Positions 1 through 8,691 of a DNA stretch of 64,000 bases are shown piece by piece. The DNA is from Nevskiales bacterium. Its GTDB lineage: Bacteria; Pseudomonadota; Gammaproteobacteria; Nevskiales; Nevskiaceae. Numbering within the stretch: position 1 is the stretch's first letter; the number at the start of each line of letters is the position of its first letter. Location: NCBI GenBank assembly GCA_028698335.1, contig JAQVDP010000009.1, positions 1 to 64,000 on the forward strand. Reading direction: 5' to 3'. The position numbers were made by a program, and so were the translations under genes. The notes beneath the pieces were generated by a model. The model did no database searches, was not told the DNA's origin, and worked only from the letters and a program-made list of their open reading frames with translations.

Positions 1-46
1 CTCAAACTTGGCCGATTCCACGAACGTCACATGCGAGTCGAAGATG

Positions 47-112
47 CTAACGGCCGCCTACTCAGACACCGGTAACTGTTACCCATGTCTCACGACTATT
101 TTGTTACCTATC
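47..112 (-). other. Imperfect hairpin after the immunity gene, possible degenerate attC
   Basis: Just past the stop codon of the leftward immunity gene the minus strand holds an imperfect inverted repeat. Its core is GGTAAC-A-GTTACC, with outer arms of GAGACA and TGTCTGAG, and it is bounded by a TAAC and a GTTA. The span (about 65 bp) and position are right for a cassette's 3' attC. However, the 7-base core sites do not match RYYYAAC/GTTRRRY well. It could equally be a terminator or chance structure. Confidence 0.25.
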
Positions 113-683
113 TCCCCGACTGCTCATACCACTTCCATTGCTCTTGGGAGATGAGGCTTATACCGCTGAATGCCCCAAGCGCATCTTGCAATCCGCGCCC
201 GACACAGACAACAAACGGCGCCTCTGCTACAACGAAAAGCTCTGCACTCCCCGCATCCTCGTCATGTAAGCGAAGCTGCTTGATGTTGAAAAAGTAACCG
301 CCTTTTTCCTCGCCAATTGTGTTCTCTCGATCTAGGCATGGAATTGCATGTATGAAATGGGCAGCGCTGTGGCTGGAAAATGACCCATCTGGTAGTTCCA
401 CCTCTACTGGCAGGTACTCAACCTCCGACGAATATGCTTGCAGCAAGACTTTCAACTCTGCCGAGACCAAGTGTAGTGGGCCGCACCTGAAGTAGTCAGG
501 AAGAGATGGCGAGTTACAGTGCATTACTCGAATAGAGATCGGGGTTTCCATCTTCCCCACAGGGGATGGAATCGAGAACTTTATGTCCTTGAAAAGGTGA
601 ATATTGGTCCATGCCAGTTCAATCTGAGCGGCACCTTGACTGCTATCAACCTCTAGAAGTTGGAGCATGCTTCCCACTGGCAT
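108..683 (-). CDS. Imm11-like (DUF1629) immunity protein, cassette-borne
   Basis: A 191-residue soluble protein. Its C-terminal half resembles the Imm11/DUF1629 immunity family of polymorphic toxin systems: a 'HAIPCLDREN' segment near residue 110, then a strand-rich tail around 'GYFFNIKQLRL' and 'AELFVVAEAPFVVCVGRGL'. Such proteins neutralise a cognate toxin. No toxin gene is next to it here. The ATG overlaps the end of an attC site (GTTAGATGCC on the minus strand), the usual spacing for an integron cassette gene. GC content is much lower than in the rest of the window, in line with acquisition. Family assignment is by pattern only. Confidence 0.7.
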   Translation of the reverse strand: MPVGSMLQLLEVDSSQGAAQIELAWTNIHLFKDIKFSIPSPVGKMETPISIRVMHCNSPSLPDYFRCGPLHLVSAELKVLLQAYSSEVEYLPVEVELPDGSFSSHSAAHFIHAIPCLDRENTIGEEKGGYFFNIKQLRLHDEDAGSAELFVVAEAPFVVCVGRGLQDALGAFSGISLISQEQWKWYEQSGR

Positions 684-740
684 CTAACGCCTGAATTAAG
701 CCGCGCCGCGAAGCGGCGTCGGCTTGAATGAACTGTTATG
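682..740 (-). mobile_element. attC: Integron attC recombination site
   Basis: A 59-bp imperfect palindrome. One end is ATCTAAC (fits RYYYAAC) and the other GTTATGC (a common variant of GTTRRRY). The arms TGAATTAAGCCG and CGGCTTGAATGA flank a CCGC-GAA-GCGG tip. Read on the minus strand it closely resembles the attC of class 1 integron aadA cassettes, as I recall that sequence. Both flanking genes start within 25 bp of its ends. No integrase gene is in the window. Confidence 0.88.
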
Positions 741-763
741 CGGCGCTGCCGCGAGGAACGAAG

Positions 764-1081
764 ATGAAACGGTTTTTCTCATACGACGATCAGAACGAAT
801 TTGAACTCCACAACACCTTGGCCGAAGCGAAAGCCGCTGCCGAAAAGGCGTTTGAATATTGCAGAGACGAAGCAAGAAGCGATGGTTGGCCGGAGTCGGT
901 GGACAAAATCTGCTACGGCGAACTGCGCGGTCATGTTGTCGAATCGTTGCGTGAACCATGGGACACCGACAAGCACGGCGCCGCTCCCGAGGAAGGCTGC
1001 GAGCACGTGGAATACACGCTGCAAGACTTGCCGCATAACGCTTTATTAAGGAACCAAATTGGTTCCATAACTCGGCTATAG
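764..1081 (+). CDS. Hypothetical cassette protein
   Basis: A 105-residue acidic protein starting MKRFFSYDDQNEFELHNTL. The ATG at 764 is preceded by GAGGAACGAAG and lies 23 bp after the GTTATGC end of the attC. I do not recognise a characterised family. The body (to about residue 89, 'YTLQDL') looks like an intact small domain. The last ~16 residues are read through the next attC-like sequence (GCATAACGC...), so the natural C-terminus may have been altered by loss of that site. Relative to the attC orientation inferred from the minus strand, this gene is reversed within its cassette. Confidence 0.6.
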   Translation: MKRFFSYDDQNEFELHNTLAEAKAAAEKAFEYCRDEARSDGWPESVDKICYGELRGHVVESLREPWDTDKHGAAPEEGCEHVEYTLQDLPHNALLRNQIGSITRL

Positions 1082-1091
1082 GTTCCATAAC
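1033..1091. repeat. Truncated attC end, palindrome and 11-bp direct repeats
   Basis: GCATAACGCTTTATTAAG at 1033-1050 matches the start of the attC at 682 (TAACGC, then ATTAAG) but has no second arm. It runs into a perfect 17-bp palindrome, GGAACCAAATTGGTTCC (1050-1066). GGTTCCATAAC is then repeated directly at 1061-1071 and 1081-1091. This reads as a broken attC at the end of the cassette remnant, with small repeats at the junction. Confidence 0.5.
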
Positions 1092-1486
1092 ATGGTCAGT
1101 CTGTTCCCAACGGCTTGATGACGCGGGGAAAAACCGATCAGGCAGCGGGAATTGGCACCGCAAACGGAACCCGGTCCCGGAATGGCAGCTGTTATATGCA
1201 TGAGCCAATGCAGTCCCTCCCTGTGTGCCGGCGCGACGGGACGGGGTCGGGGCCGGGTTTTTCGACGCGCAGATGGCGGTTGGTGATTTTTTTACCCTTC
1301 CGTCGCGGGTGGCGCAAGGGTGAATGGCGCGTTTTGGATGTCGGCAATGGCCGTCACGGCCCGTCACCGCTGGCGTCGTGGCGGGGCGGCCGGCTGCAAT
1401 GATCTGCATCAGCCGGCGGGGCGGGGTGGCTTGTCTAAGGTCGGGGTTTCGCCGCTGCCGCGGCCTGCCGCCAGAGTCTGCATCCC
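1092..1486. other. Non-coding stretch between cassette remnant and nrdB
   Basis: No convincing gene on either strand. GC content rises from the cassette level to the chromosomal level across this stretch. A CAGCTGTTATATGC segment near 1185-1199 resembles half an attC core but has no partner arm. I see no NrdR box and no nrdA coding sequence. Confidence 0.5.
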
Positions 1487-2539
<1,053 letters not shown>

Positions 2540-2623
2540 GCGGCTGACCGCCCGGGGCATCGGCCGGGCGCCAATCCACTGTGCGACTCAGCTATGGGGT
2601 GAGGTCTGGCAGCCGCTTTCCGT

Positions 2624-3580
2624 TCACCCGGCGCCGACCGCCTTCAGAAACCTGATCAACATTCTGGCCGGCAAAGGAATCGACCGGATCACCACGGCGT
2701 CGGTGACCACTTCCCGGCGCTTGCCGTGTGTCTCCGCGAGGCCTGCGCTGACCTGTTTCAGAACCTCTGCGGGCAGCACGAGACTGGCTTCTCGCGGCTG
2801 GTAGGTGGTGCCTCTCTCGTACGGCACTCCAGGCGTGTCCGACATTTCGATGTGCGATCCGATGACCGCGGAGACTTCATGCGTCGAGGCAAACTCGACC
2901 AATGCTTCGACGCTGGACTGGTAGTCGTCCCAATCCAGGACTGAAATGATGCCCGGATAGATCGTATCGCCGGTCAACAGCCATTTCGTCCGGGAATCGT
3001 AGAGCACGATGCTCTCGGCCTGGTGGCCGGGTGTTCTGAGAATCTGCAACTGCCGCCCGCCAAGGTCCAGCAGGCCGCCGCTTGCGTTCAACGAAGACAG
3101 AAACCTCTTCAGGCCCGATGCATTTGGCTTGATCAACGTGACATCCGGCTTGCCTCTGAACTGGGCATCTGCGGCTTTGTGATCGCCGTGGCTGTGTGTG
3201 TGAAGAACAAGCACCTGCGTGGGGGAGGTCGCCTGGCCGGAACGGCGTTCTTCAACAAGGCCCTGAACCGTTGCGTACAGCGGAAACCTTTCAGCCTTCC
3301 TGGTTGCGCCGGTATCCAGGACGAGCACGGTATCGGCGCCGAACAATACGAAGACAAACGGGGCCTCGTAGTTCACGCACTTGTTCTGCCGCAGCACATA
3401 GGTGTCGGCATCGAACCGGTACGTTTCGATCGCCGGGTCCTGATCGGCCGAACAGTCCTCGGCGCCATGAATCCATCGGTGACTGGCGAGAGCGGCATTC
3501 CCCGTGTCCGCCGAAAACGCAGCCGGCGACGCGCAGATGGCACTGGCGATTGCGATCGCTCGAAGGTGTTTTGATGTCAT
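2624..3580 (-). CDS. Secreted metallo-beta-lactamase-fold hydrolase
   Basis: The start at 3580 gives MTSKHLRAIAIASAICASPAAFSA, a clear Sec signal peptide, so I prefer it to the start 33 bp upstream. The mature protein (about 295 residues) has the MBL zinc motif HTHSHGDH, a further His in RTPGHQAES, the Asp of LTGDTIYP, and GSHIE. It is therefore a probable periplasmic zinc hydrolase. Substrate unknown: it resembles general MBL-fold hydrolases more than known carbapenemases, and I would not call it a resistance enzyme. It is a single gene, with about 80 bp to nrdB and 260 bp to the MarR gene. Confidence 0.8.
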   Translation of the reverse strand: MTSKHLRAIAIASAICASPAAFSADTGNAALASHRWIHGAEDCSADQDPAIETYRFDADTYVLRQNKCVNYEAPFVFVLFGADTVLVLDTGATRKAERFPLYATVQGLVEERRSGQATSPTQVLVLHTHSHGDHKAADAQFRGKPDVTLIKPNASGLKRFLSSLNASGGLLDLGGRQLQILRTPGHQAESIVLYDSRTKWLLTGDTIYPGIISVLDWDDYQSSVEALVEFASTHEVSAVIGSHIEMSDTPGVPYERGTTYQPREASLVLPAEVLKQVSAGLAETHGKRREVVTDAVVIRSIPLPARMLIRFLKAVGAG

Positions 3581-3839
3581 TGTTCGGCTGCCCAACGGCT
3601 GCAGGCAGACCACGGGGTCGGCCTATGCGCGCGACCGCCCGGCTGTATGAAGCACGACAGGATGCTGATCATATCGGCCTGTTTCCTCCCGAGCCGGCTT
3701 CCGCAGGAGATGCGAAGCCCGACTCATCTTGCTGCATATCCGGCGGTGTTTCAGCTCCCGGAACGTCCGCCGGGTAGCGCCAGATCCGGGCTGCCGCCAC
3801 TGCGCGTCGTCTCAGGCCATACGCGGGTGGGGAGGGGGG

Positions 3840-4301
3840 TCAGGCGCGGTTGGTGCCCGGCGCCTTGCCGCGCATCCTGAATTCCTCTTCCGTCAGCGCG
3901 GGTTTGAGCAGCGCGACGATGCGCGCGACGTCGGCCTCGGGGACGTCGCCGAAGAAGTGCTGCGCGATCTTTTTCCGCAGTTTGGCGACGTCGGCGAGGA
4001 TCGCGCGGCCGCTGTCGGTCAGTTCCACGCGATTGCTGCGTCTGTCGGTCTGGCCGCGCACCCGCACGATGTATCCGACCGCCTCGAGCCGCTTGAGGGC
4101 GCGGCCGGCGTTGCTGCGGTCGATGAACATCTGCGCCGAGAGGGTGTCCTGCGTCGCCTGTCCGCCTTCCTGGTTGAGGATGCTCAGCAGCCGTGCTTCG
4201 GAATGGCTCAGGCCGAGGCTCGCGAAGTTGCGTTCGGCCATCTGGTAACGCCGATGGGCGAGGACGCCGATCATGTCGAATAGAGTCAGAAAACTGTTCA
4301 C
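3840..4301 (-). CDS. MarR-family transcriptional regulator
   Basis: 153 residues with a winged-helix core (about 30-115): SHSEARLLSILNQEGG, then 'DTLSAQMFIDRSNAGRALKRLEAVGYI' as the DNA-reading helices and 'DRRSNRVELTDSGR' as the wing. The start is GTG. It is divergent from a methyltransferase gene, with a perfect 14-bp palindrome in the 87-bp gap, so autoregulation and control of the methyltransferase are likely. The ligand cannot be read from sequence. Confidence 0.88.
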   Translation of the reverse strand: MNSFLTLFDMIGVLAHRRYQMAERNFASLGLSHSEARLLSILNQEGGQATQDTLSAQMFIDRSNAGRALKRLEAVGYIVRVRGQTDRRSNRVELTDSGRAILADVAKLRKKIAQHFFGDVPEADVARIVALLKPALTEEEFRMRGKAPGTNRA

Positions 4302-4344
4302 CTGCCGCTCTCACCCTTGACGGGGCGTGCGCCCTGCATAAAGA

Positions 4345-4358
4345 TGCGTGCGCACGCA
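4345..4358. promoter_or_regulatory. Palindrome in marR/methyltransferase divergent promoter
   Basis: TGCGTGCGCACGCA is a perfect inverted repeat, 43 bp from the MarR start and 30 bp from the methyltransferase start. This is where a MarR dimer would be expected to bind. The regulator link is inferred from position. Confidence 0.45.
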
Positions 4359-4388
4359 CATAATATTCATCTCCCAAGGTAGACGAAA

Positions 4389-4967
4389 ATGACGATCGAG
4401 GAAATAGCGCAGAAGCTGGACGGGCCGTTTGCGATGATCGCGGCCGATGGCGCGCTCGCGCTGGCCGAGCTCGACCTTGCCGCCGACGCATCCGTTCTCG
4501 ACGTCGGCACCGGCGCGGGTTCGTTCGCGATCTTTCTGGCCGCGCGGGGCTTCGACGTTCTGACCGGCGAGCCCGCCACCGACACGACGCACTATGCCGG
4601 CAAGGACTGGGCGGCGAACGCCGAGAAGGCGGGCGTGGCCGACAGGATCCGCTTCGAGGCCTTCGATGCCAGCCGGATGCCGTTCGAGACCGGGCGTTTC
4701 GACGCGATCTTTTTCTTCGGCGTGCTGCATCACATCGACGAATCCGTCCGCGGCGCGGTGTTCAGGGAAGTGCAGCGGACGCTCAAGGACGGTGGCGCCG
4801 TGGTCTTTTTCGAGCCGCGCCGGGAAACACTCGAAAAGCTGTGGACCACCGATCCGGGTCATCCCGAGGCGGCGGATCCGTCCGCGTACCTGCCGGATGC
4901 CGCATTCGCCGAGACGCGCCTGCAGGGCGCGATGATGGACATCTTCATCTACCGCAAGGCGGGATAG
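4389..4967 (+). CDS. Class I SAM-dependent methyltransferase
   Basis: 192 residues. Motif I is VLDVGTGAGSFAIFLA (about 36-51), with acidic E61 after it, and 'FDAIFFFGVLHHI' is the motif IV region. This is the Methyltransf_11/25 fold of small-molecule methylases. The acceptor is unknown. There is no membrane segment. It is divergent from a MarR regulator, which suggests a regulated detoxification or modification role. CTCCCAAGG 7-15 bp before the ATG is a weak ribosome site. Confidence 0.85.
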   Translation: MTIEEIAQKLDGPFAMIAADGALALAELDLAADASVLDVGTGAGSFAIFLAARGFDVLTGEPATDTTHYAGKDWAANAEKAGVADRIRFEAFDASRMPFETGRFDAIFFFGVLHHIDESVRGAVFREVQRTLKDGGAVVFFEPRRETLEKLWTTDPGHPEAADPSAYLPDAAFAETRLQGAMMDIFIYRKAG

Positions 4968-5047
4968 GCGGCAACGCCGCGATTGTTCCGGCCGGCGTCG
5001 GGCGGGTGAGGCGCTGAACCGGAACGGAGCGGGTCGGGCGGGGCGGG

Positions 5048-6046
5048 TCAGGCTCGGTGCCGGAGGCGCCAGGCCAGCGGGGATTCCCCGGTCCAGCTCC
5101 TGAAGCTGCGGCTCAGCGCGGACACCTCGCTGTAGCCCAGATTCAGCGCCAGCTGGGTCAGGGACAGGTCGCCATGCTGCAGGTGCTGGCAGGCCAGTTC
5201 GGTGCGCACGGACTGCAGCACATCGCGAAAGCGCTTGCCCTCGTCGCGCAGCCGGTTCTGCAGCACGCGCGGATGCAGGTCCACCATCCTGGCCACCTGT
5301 TCGAGGTTGCAGTCGCCGGTGGGCAGCGACGCGCGGATGGCGCGCTCGATCTGCTGGGTCAGCGACACCGGGACGTCGAGCCCGAACTGACGCCACACCC
5401 GGCCCATGCGCTCGCGCAGCAGGGCCTCGACCTGCACCGGCTGATCCAGCAATTCGGCGGGGAAGCGCATGCAGTCGGCGCTCTGGCGGTATTGAATCGA
5501 CGGGCCGAACAGTTCGCGATAGACGCTGTCGTCCGGCGGGGCGGTGCGCCGCAGGCCCACCGCAACCGGAAACGCGCGGCCGCCGGCGAGCTGGCCGAGC
5601 ACCAGGCGCAGGGCGCCCATCGCGAGCGTCGCGAGCTGGGTGCAGTTGACCCGCCCGGCGAACTCGAACTCCACCCGCACCGCCACTTCGTCGGGGCCGC
5701 GCTCGGTGTCGAACACCAGGCCGCGCGCGTGAAAGCCGATATGCCGCTGGATCAGTTCCAGCGCCCGGCCCACGGTGGCCTGCAGCGAGATCAGCGGCGC
5801 CAGCGCGCCGATCATGTCCAGCCCGTAGCGCATCGCCAGCAGGGCGCCGATGTCGCTGCGCCGGCAGGTGGCGCAGGCGTTGTCGAGCAGGCGCGCCATG
5901 CGCAGGTAGGAGATATAGGTGTCCGGATCGCGCAGGGCGGCGGGCTCGATGCCGCTGTCCTCGAGCAGGCGGATCGGGTTCTGGCCCAGCTCCACCATGA
6001 GATCGGGAAAGTGCTTCAGGCTGCCGCTGCGGATGATGTATTCCAT
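5048..6046 (-). CDS. AraC-family regulator, probably of the divergent desaturase fusion
   Basis: 332 residues. The N-terminal ~200 match the 'arabinose-binding-like' ligand domain of OruR/CdhR-type AraC proteins. The C-terminal double HTH spans about 235-332, with DCNLEQVARMVDLHPRVLQNRL and 'LSLTQLALNLGYSEVSALSRSFRSWTG' as the conserved signature. The start MEYIIRSGSL is 222 bp from the divergent fusion gene, and two direct repeats sit between them. Regulators of this type often sense hydrophobic or carboxylic compounds; that is family knowledge, not shown here. Confidence 0.88.
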   Translation of the reverse strand: MEYIIRSGSLKHFPDLMVELGQNPIRLLEDSGIEPAALRDPDTYISYLRMARLLDNACATCRRSDIGALLAMRYGLDMIGALAPLISLQATVGRALELIQRHIGFHARGLVFDTERGPDEVAVRVEFEFAGRVNCTQLATLAMGALRLVLGQLAGGRAFPVAVGLRRTAPPDDSVYRELFGPSIQYRQSADCMRFPAELLDQPVQVEALLRERMGRVWRQFGLDVPVSLTQQIERAIRASLPTGDCNLEQVARMVDLHPRVLQNRLRDEGKRFRDVLQSVRTELACQHLQHGDLSLTQLALNLGYSEVSALSRSFRSWTGESPLAWRLRHRA

Positions 6047-6094
6047 GCGTGTCCGGCACCGTCGCGTCGCTGGCCCGCCGCGGTCGCGGGGCGT

Positions 6095-6135
6095 GATTCG
6101 CGAATCGTCAACAAAGATTCGTGAATCGTCAAGAA
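6095..6135. promoter_or_regulatory. Tandem direct repeats, probable AraC operator
   Basis: GATTCGCGAATCGTCAACAA (6095-6114) and GATTCGTGAATCGTCAAGAA (6116-6135) differ at two positions and are offset by exactly 21 bp, two helical turns. That is the arrangement AraC-family proteins use. Each copy contains a 12-bp (near-)palindrome. The pair is 49 bp from the regulator start and 134 bp from the desaturase start. Confidence 0.6.
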
Positions 6136-6268
6136 TGCCGGCTTCCGCGCCCAACACAATAGGCGCGGCAACAAGATCAGCGCGTCGCCCCGCCAGAGTC
6201 CACCCACCGCTCGGCCGGGGTCGGATCGGCCATGACAGGCGCGCGTCGCGATGCGAGGAGAATTCAGA

Positions 6269-8137
6269 ATGAGCGTGACCCAAAACCCCGCCGTGCGGGA
6301 AGTGCTGGCCCAGATCGTGGCGGACCCCCGCTATCCGGACGTGACCCGCGTTCCGGTGTTCTCGGCGTTCCAGATCGGACTGGTGGTGCTCGCCTATGGC
6401 GGCTGCGCACTGGGCGCGCTGGGCTATCTGAACGGGCAGTTGCCGCTGTGGGTGGCGATACCGCTGATCGCGTTCAGCGTGTATCTGTCGTTCACGCCGC
6501 TGCACGACGCGGTCCATCGGGCGGCGTCGAGCAACGCGTTCGTCAACGATCTGATCGGCACCGTGTCCGGCCAGCTGTTCGTGCTCGGCATCACCACGAA
6601 GGCCTACCGCGCCCTGCACATGGACCATCACAAGTACGTGGGCGACAAGGTGCTGGACCCCGACGAGCAGCTGGTGATTCCGGGGATCGGCAGCGCCTGG
6701 AAGCTCGCGTTCATCGACGTGCTGTGGCTGCACTGGTACCTGACCACGGCCTGGAACCGGTGGACGCCCAGCTTGCGCAAATGGATTCTGGTGGTGCCGG
6801 TGCTCAATCTGGCGGCGCTGGTCGCCGCAATGATGTCGCCGTACTGGTTTGAGTTTCTGGTGCTGTACTTCGTGCCCGCGCGCCTGGGCATGATGTTCAC
6901 CGGCTACTGCTTCGCGACGATCCAGCACCCGGAAGGCAAGAGCTGGAACCAGGAGCCCTTCGCCTCCACGGTGACGGTGGTGGGGCATCCGCTCAAGCGC
7001 TGGATCATGCTCGGGCAGGCCGATCACTGCCTGCATCACTTCGTCCCGCACGTGCCCTGGTACAAGTATCACCGCGTCTGGGAGCTGGCCAACGCGGTGC
7101 TGCGGCGGATGCCCATTCCGGAGCGCGGCATGATCTCCGGCGTGCACGGCATCCAGGGAACCGCCACCGAGGTGGCGGAGCCGGCGGCGCGCTACAACGT
7201 GGAGGTGGTGGCAAGCGAGGCGGTGGCCCGGGATGTGCGCAGTTTCGTCCTGCGCGGCAGCGACGCGCCCCTGCCGGCGTTCGACGCGGGCGCCCATATC
7301 AATCTGTATCTGCCCAGTGGCACCGTGCGGCAGTACTCGCTGCTGGGCGACCCCGCGGACCGGTCCGGGTATCGCATCGCGGTGAAGCGCGAGGAACAGG
7401 GGCGCGGCGGTTCCAGGGAGGTGCATGACATGCTCGTGCCCGGCGCCCGGATCGAGATTTCGGCGCCGAGGAACAACTTCGTGCTCTACGAGCAGGCGGC
7501 CACGTATCTTCTGGTTGCCGGCGGCATCGGCATCACGCCGTTGCTGGCCATGGCGTACCGGCTGCAGGCGTTGGGCAAGGCCTTCGAGTTGCATGTCTGC
7601 GCGCAGAGCCGGGAGGCGGTGCCCTTCGGCGACAGCCTCGACCGCTTCCCGTTTGCCGACCGCATCCACGTGCATCTGGATGCCGGCGGGCGCAGCAGCC
7701 TCGATCCCGATGCGCTGCTGTCCGGGCCCCGTAGCGACAGAATGCTCTATATCTGCGGGCCGGCAGGCTTCATGAACTGGATCCGCGACGAGGCCGTCCG
7801 GCGCAACTGGAACGAGCGCCTGGTCCGCACCGAATCATTCTCCGCGCCGATTCCCGAGAAGACCGAGAACCATCCCTTCGTCATCACGCTGGGGCGCTCG
7901 CAGCGCCGGATCGACGTGCCGGGTGACTCGACCATGCTGGAGGCCCTGAACAAGGCCGGTCTGGAAGTGCCGTATGCCTGTGCGCAGGGCACCTGCGGCA
8001 CCTGCATCACGCCGGTGCTGGACGGCGAGGTCGAGCACCGCGACGCCTATCTCAGCGAGGCGGAGAAAGCGGAGAATTCGGCGGTCTGCGTCTGCGTGTC
8101 CCGCGCCAGGGGCAAGGGCATCACGCTCGATCTGTGA
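6269..8137 (+). CDS. Membrane desaturase/hydroxylase fused to NAD(P)H reductase and [2Fe-2S] ferredoxin
   Basis: A 622-residue three-part protein. Residues 1-~290 are a membrane fatty-acid desaturase/hydroxylase domain with hydrophobic spans. Its histidine boxes are H79-x3-H83, HMDHH at 117-121, and H253 with HH at 256-257 and H261. Residues ~305-530 are a ferredoxin-NADP reductase-like module: 'RQYSLL' for FAD, 'VAGGIGITPLLAM' for nucleotide, 'YICGPAGFM'. Residues ~535-622 are a plant-type [2Fe-2S] domain with C571, C576, C579 and C609. Electrons could pass from NAD(P)H to the di-iron site within one chain. The chosen ATG follows GAGGAG; the ATG 18 bp upstream lacks one. Substrate unknown (acyl chain, alkane or carotenoid-like). 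Confidence 0.9.
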   Translation: MSVTQNPAVREVLAQIVADPRYPDVTRVPVFSAFQIGLVVLAYGGCALGALGYLNGQLPLWVAIPLIAFSVYLSFTPLHDAVHRAASSNAFVNDLIGTVSGQLFVLGITTKAYRALHMDHHKYVGDKVLDPDEQLVIPGIGSAWKLAFIDVLWLHWYLTTAWNRWTPSLRKWILVVPVLNLAALVAAMMSPYWFEFLVLYFVPARLGMMFTGYCFATIQHPEGKSWNQEPFASTVTVVGHPLKRWIMLGQADHCLHHFVPHVPWYKYHRVWELANAVLRRMPIPERGMISGVHGIQGTATEVAEPAARYNVEVVASEAVARDVRSFVLRGSDAPLPAFDAGAHINLYLPSGTVRQYSLLGDPADRSGYRIAVKREEQGRGGSREVHDMLVPGARIEISAPRNNFVLYEQAATYLLVAGGIGITPLLAMAYRLQALGKAFELHVCAQSREAVPFGDSLDRFPFADRIHVHLDAGGRSSLDPDALLSGPRSDRMLYICGPAGFMNWIRDEAVRRNWNERLVRTESFSAPIPEKTENHPFVITLGRSQRRIDVPGDSTMLEALNKAGLEVPYACAQGTCGTCITPVLDGEVEHRDAYLSEAEKAENSAVCVCVSRARGKGITLDL

Positions 8138-8275
8138 GCCCGGCGGGGCGGATGCGTTGTGCATTGGCCCGTGGGGCTTACAATTGCGCCCCTACGATTC
8201 GGGCGGCTGCGTGATTGGGTGTGGCTTCCACGGCGATTGGGCCGGCGTCCGGAAGATGCACCACAGGAGACGATG

Positions 8276-8620
8276 ATGTCCGATTTGCCGGCATGCCCGA
8301 AGTGCGGCATGGAAAACACCTACCCGGATGGGGATCTGCTGATCTGCGCCGACTGCGCCCACGAGTGGAATCCCAATGAAGTGGCGGCCGCCGCCGAGGA
8401 CGACGACAAGCTGGTCGTCAAGGACGCCAACGGCAATCTGCTCGAGGACGGCGACACCGTCATCCTGATCAAGGACCTGCGCCTGAAGGGCTCGTCGACG
8501 ACGATCAAGGGCGGGACCAAGGTGAAGAACATCCGCCTGGTGTCCGGCGACCACGAGATCGACTGCCGCGTCGACAACATGGACATGATGCTCAAGGCCT
8601 GCTTCGTGAAGAAGGCCTGA
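8276..8620 (+). CDS. phnA: PhnA/YjdM-family zinc-ribbon protein
   Basis: 114 residues. The N-terminal zinc ribbon is CPKCG ... CADC (about residues 6-27), followed by the PhnA domain '[27 protein letters not shown]'. It is named from a link to alkylphosphonate use in E. coli, but its biochemical role is unsettled, and no phn genes are nearby. AGGAG lies 6 bp before the ATG at 8276; an in-frame ATG at 8273 is too close to it. It ends in a strong terminator. Confidence 0.9.
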   Translation: MSDLPACPKCGMENTYPDGDLLICADCAHEWNPNEVAAAAEDDDKLVVKDANGNLLEDGDTVILIKDLRLKGSSTTIKGGTKVKNIRLVSGDHEIDCRVDNMDMMLKACFVKKA

Positions 8621-8643
8621 GCGGCGTCAGCGGTTCGATGCAG

Positions 8644-8670
8644 AACAGCCCGGCCATGCCGGGCTGTTTT
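8644..8670. terminator. Rho-independent terminator, phnA / enoyl-CoA hydratase convergent end
   Basis: AACAGCCCGGC, loop CAT, GCCGGGCTGTT, then TT: an 11-bp perfect stem between two converging genes, 23 bp after the phnA stop. It can serve both directions, but the T-run is better for the rightward transcript. Confidence 0.85.
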
Positions 8671-8691
8671 CGTTATGCGCCGATGGCGACG

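Noticed and set aside
1105..1198. Possible second attC (TCCCAAC ... GTTATAT)
   Set aside because: Neither core site matches well and the interior does not fold into paired arms.
2546..2572. Hairpin after nrdB (CGCCCGG ... CCGGGCG)
   Set aside because: It has no T-run and only a 7-bp GC stem, common by chance in this DNA; not called a terminator.
2624..3580. Secreted MBL-fold protein as a carbapenemase
   Set aside because: It has the general HxHxDH fold motif and export signal but not the overall pattern I associate with class B beta-lactamases.
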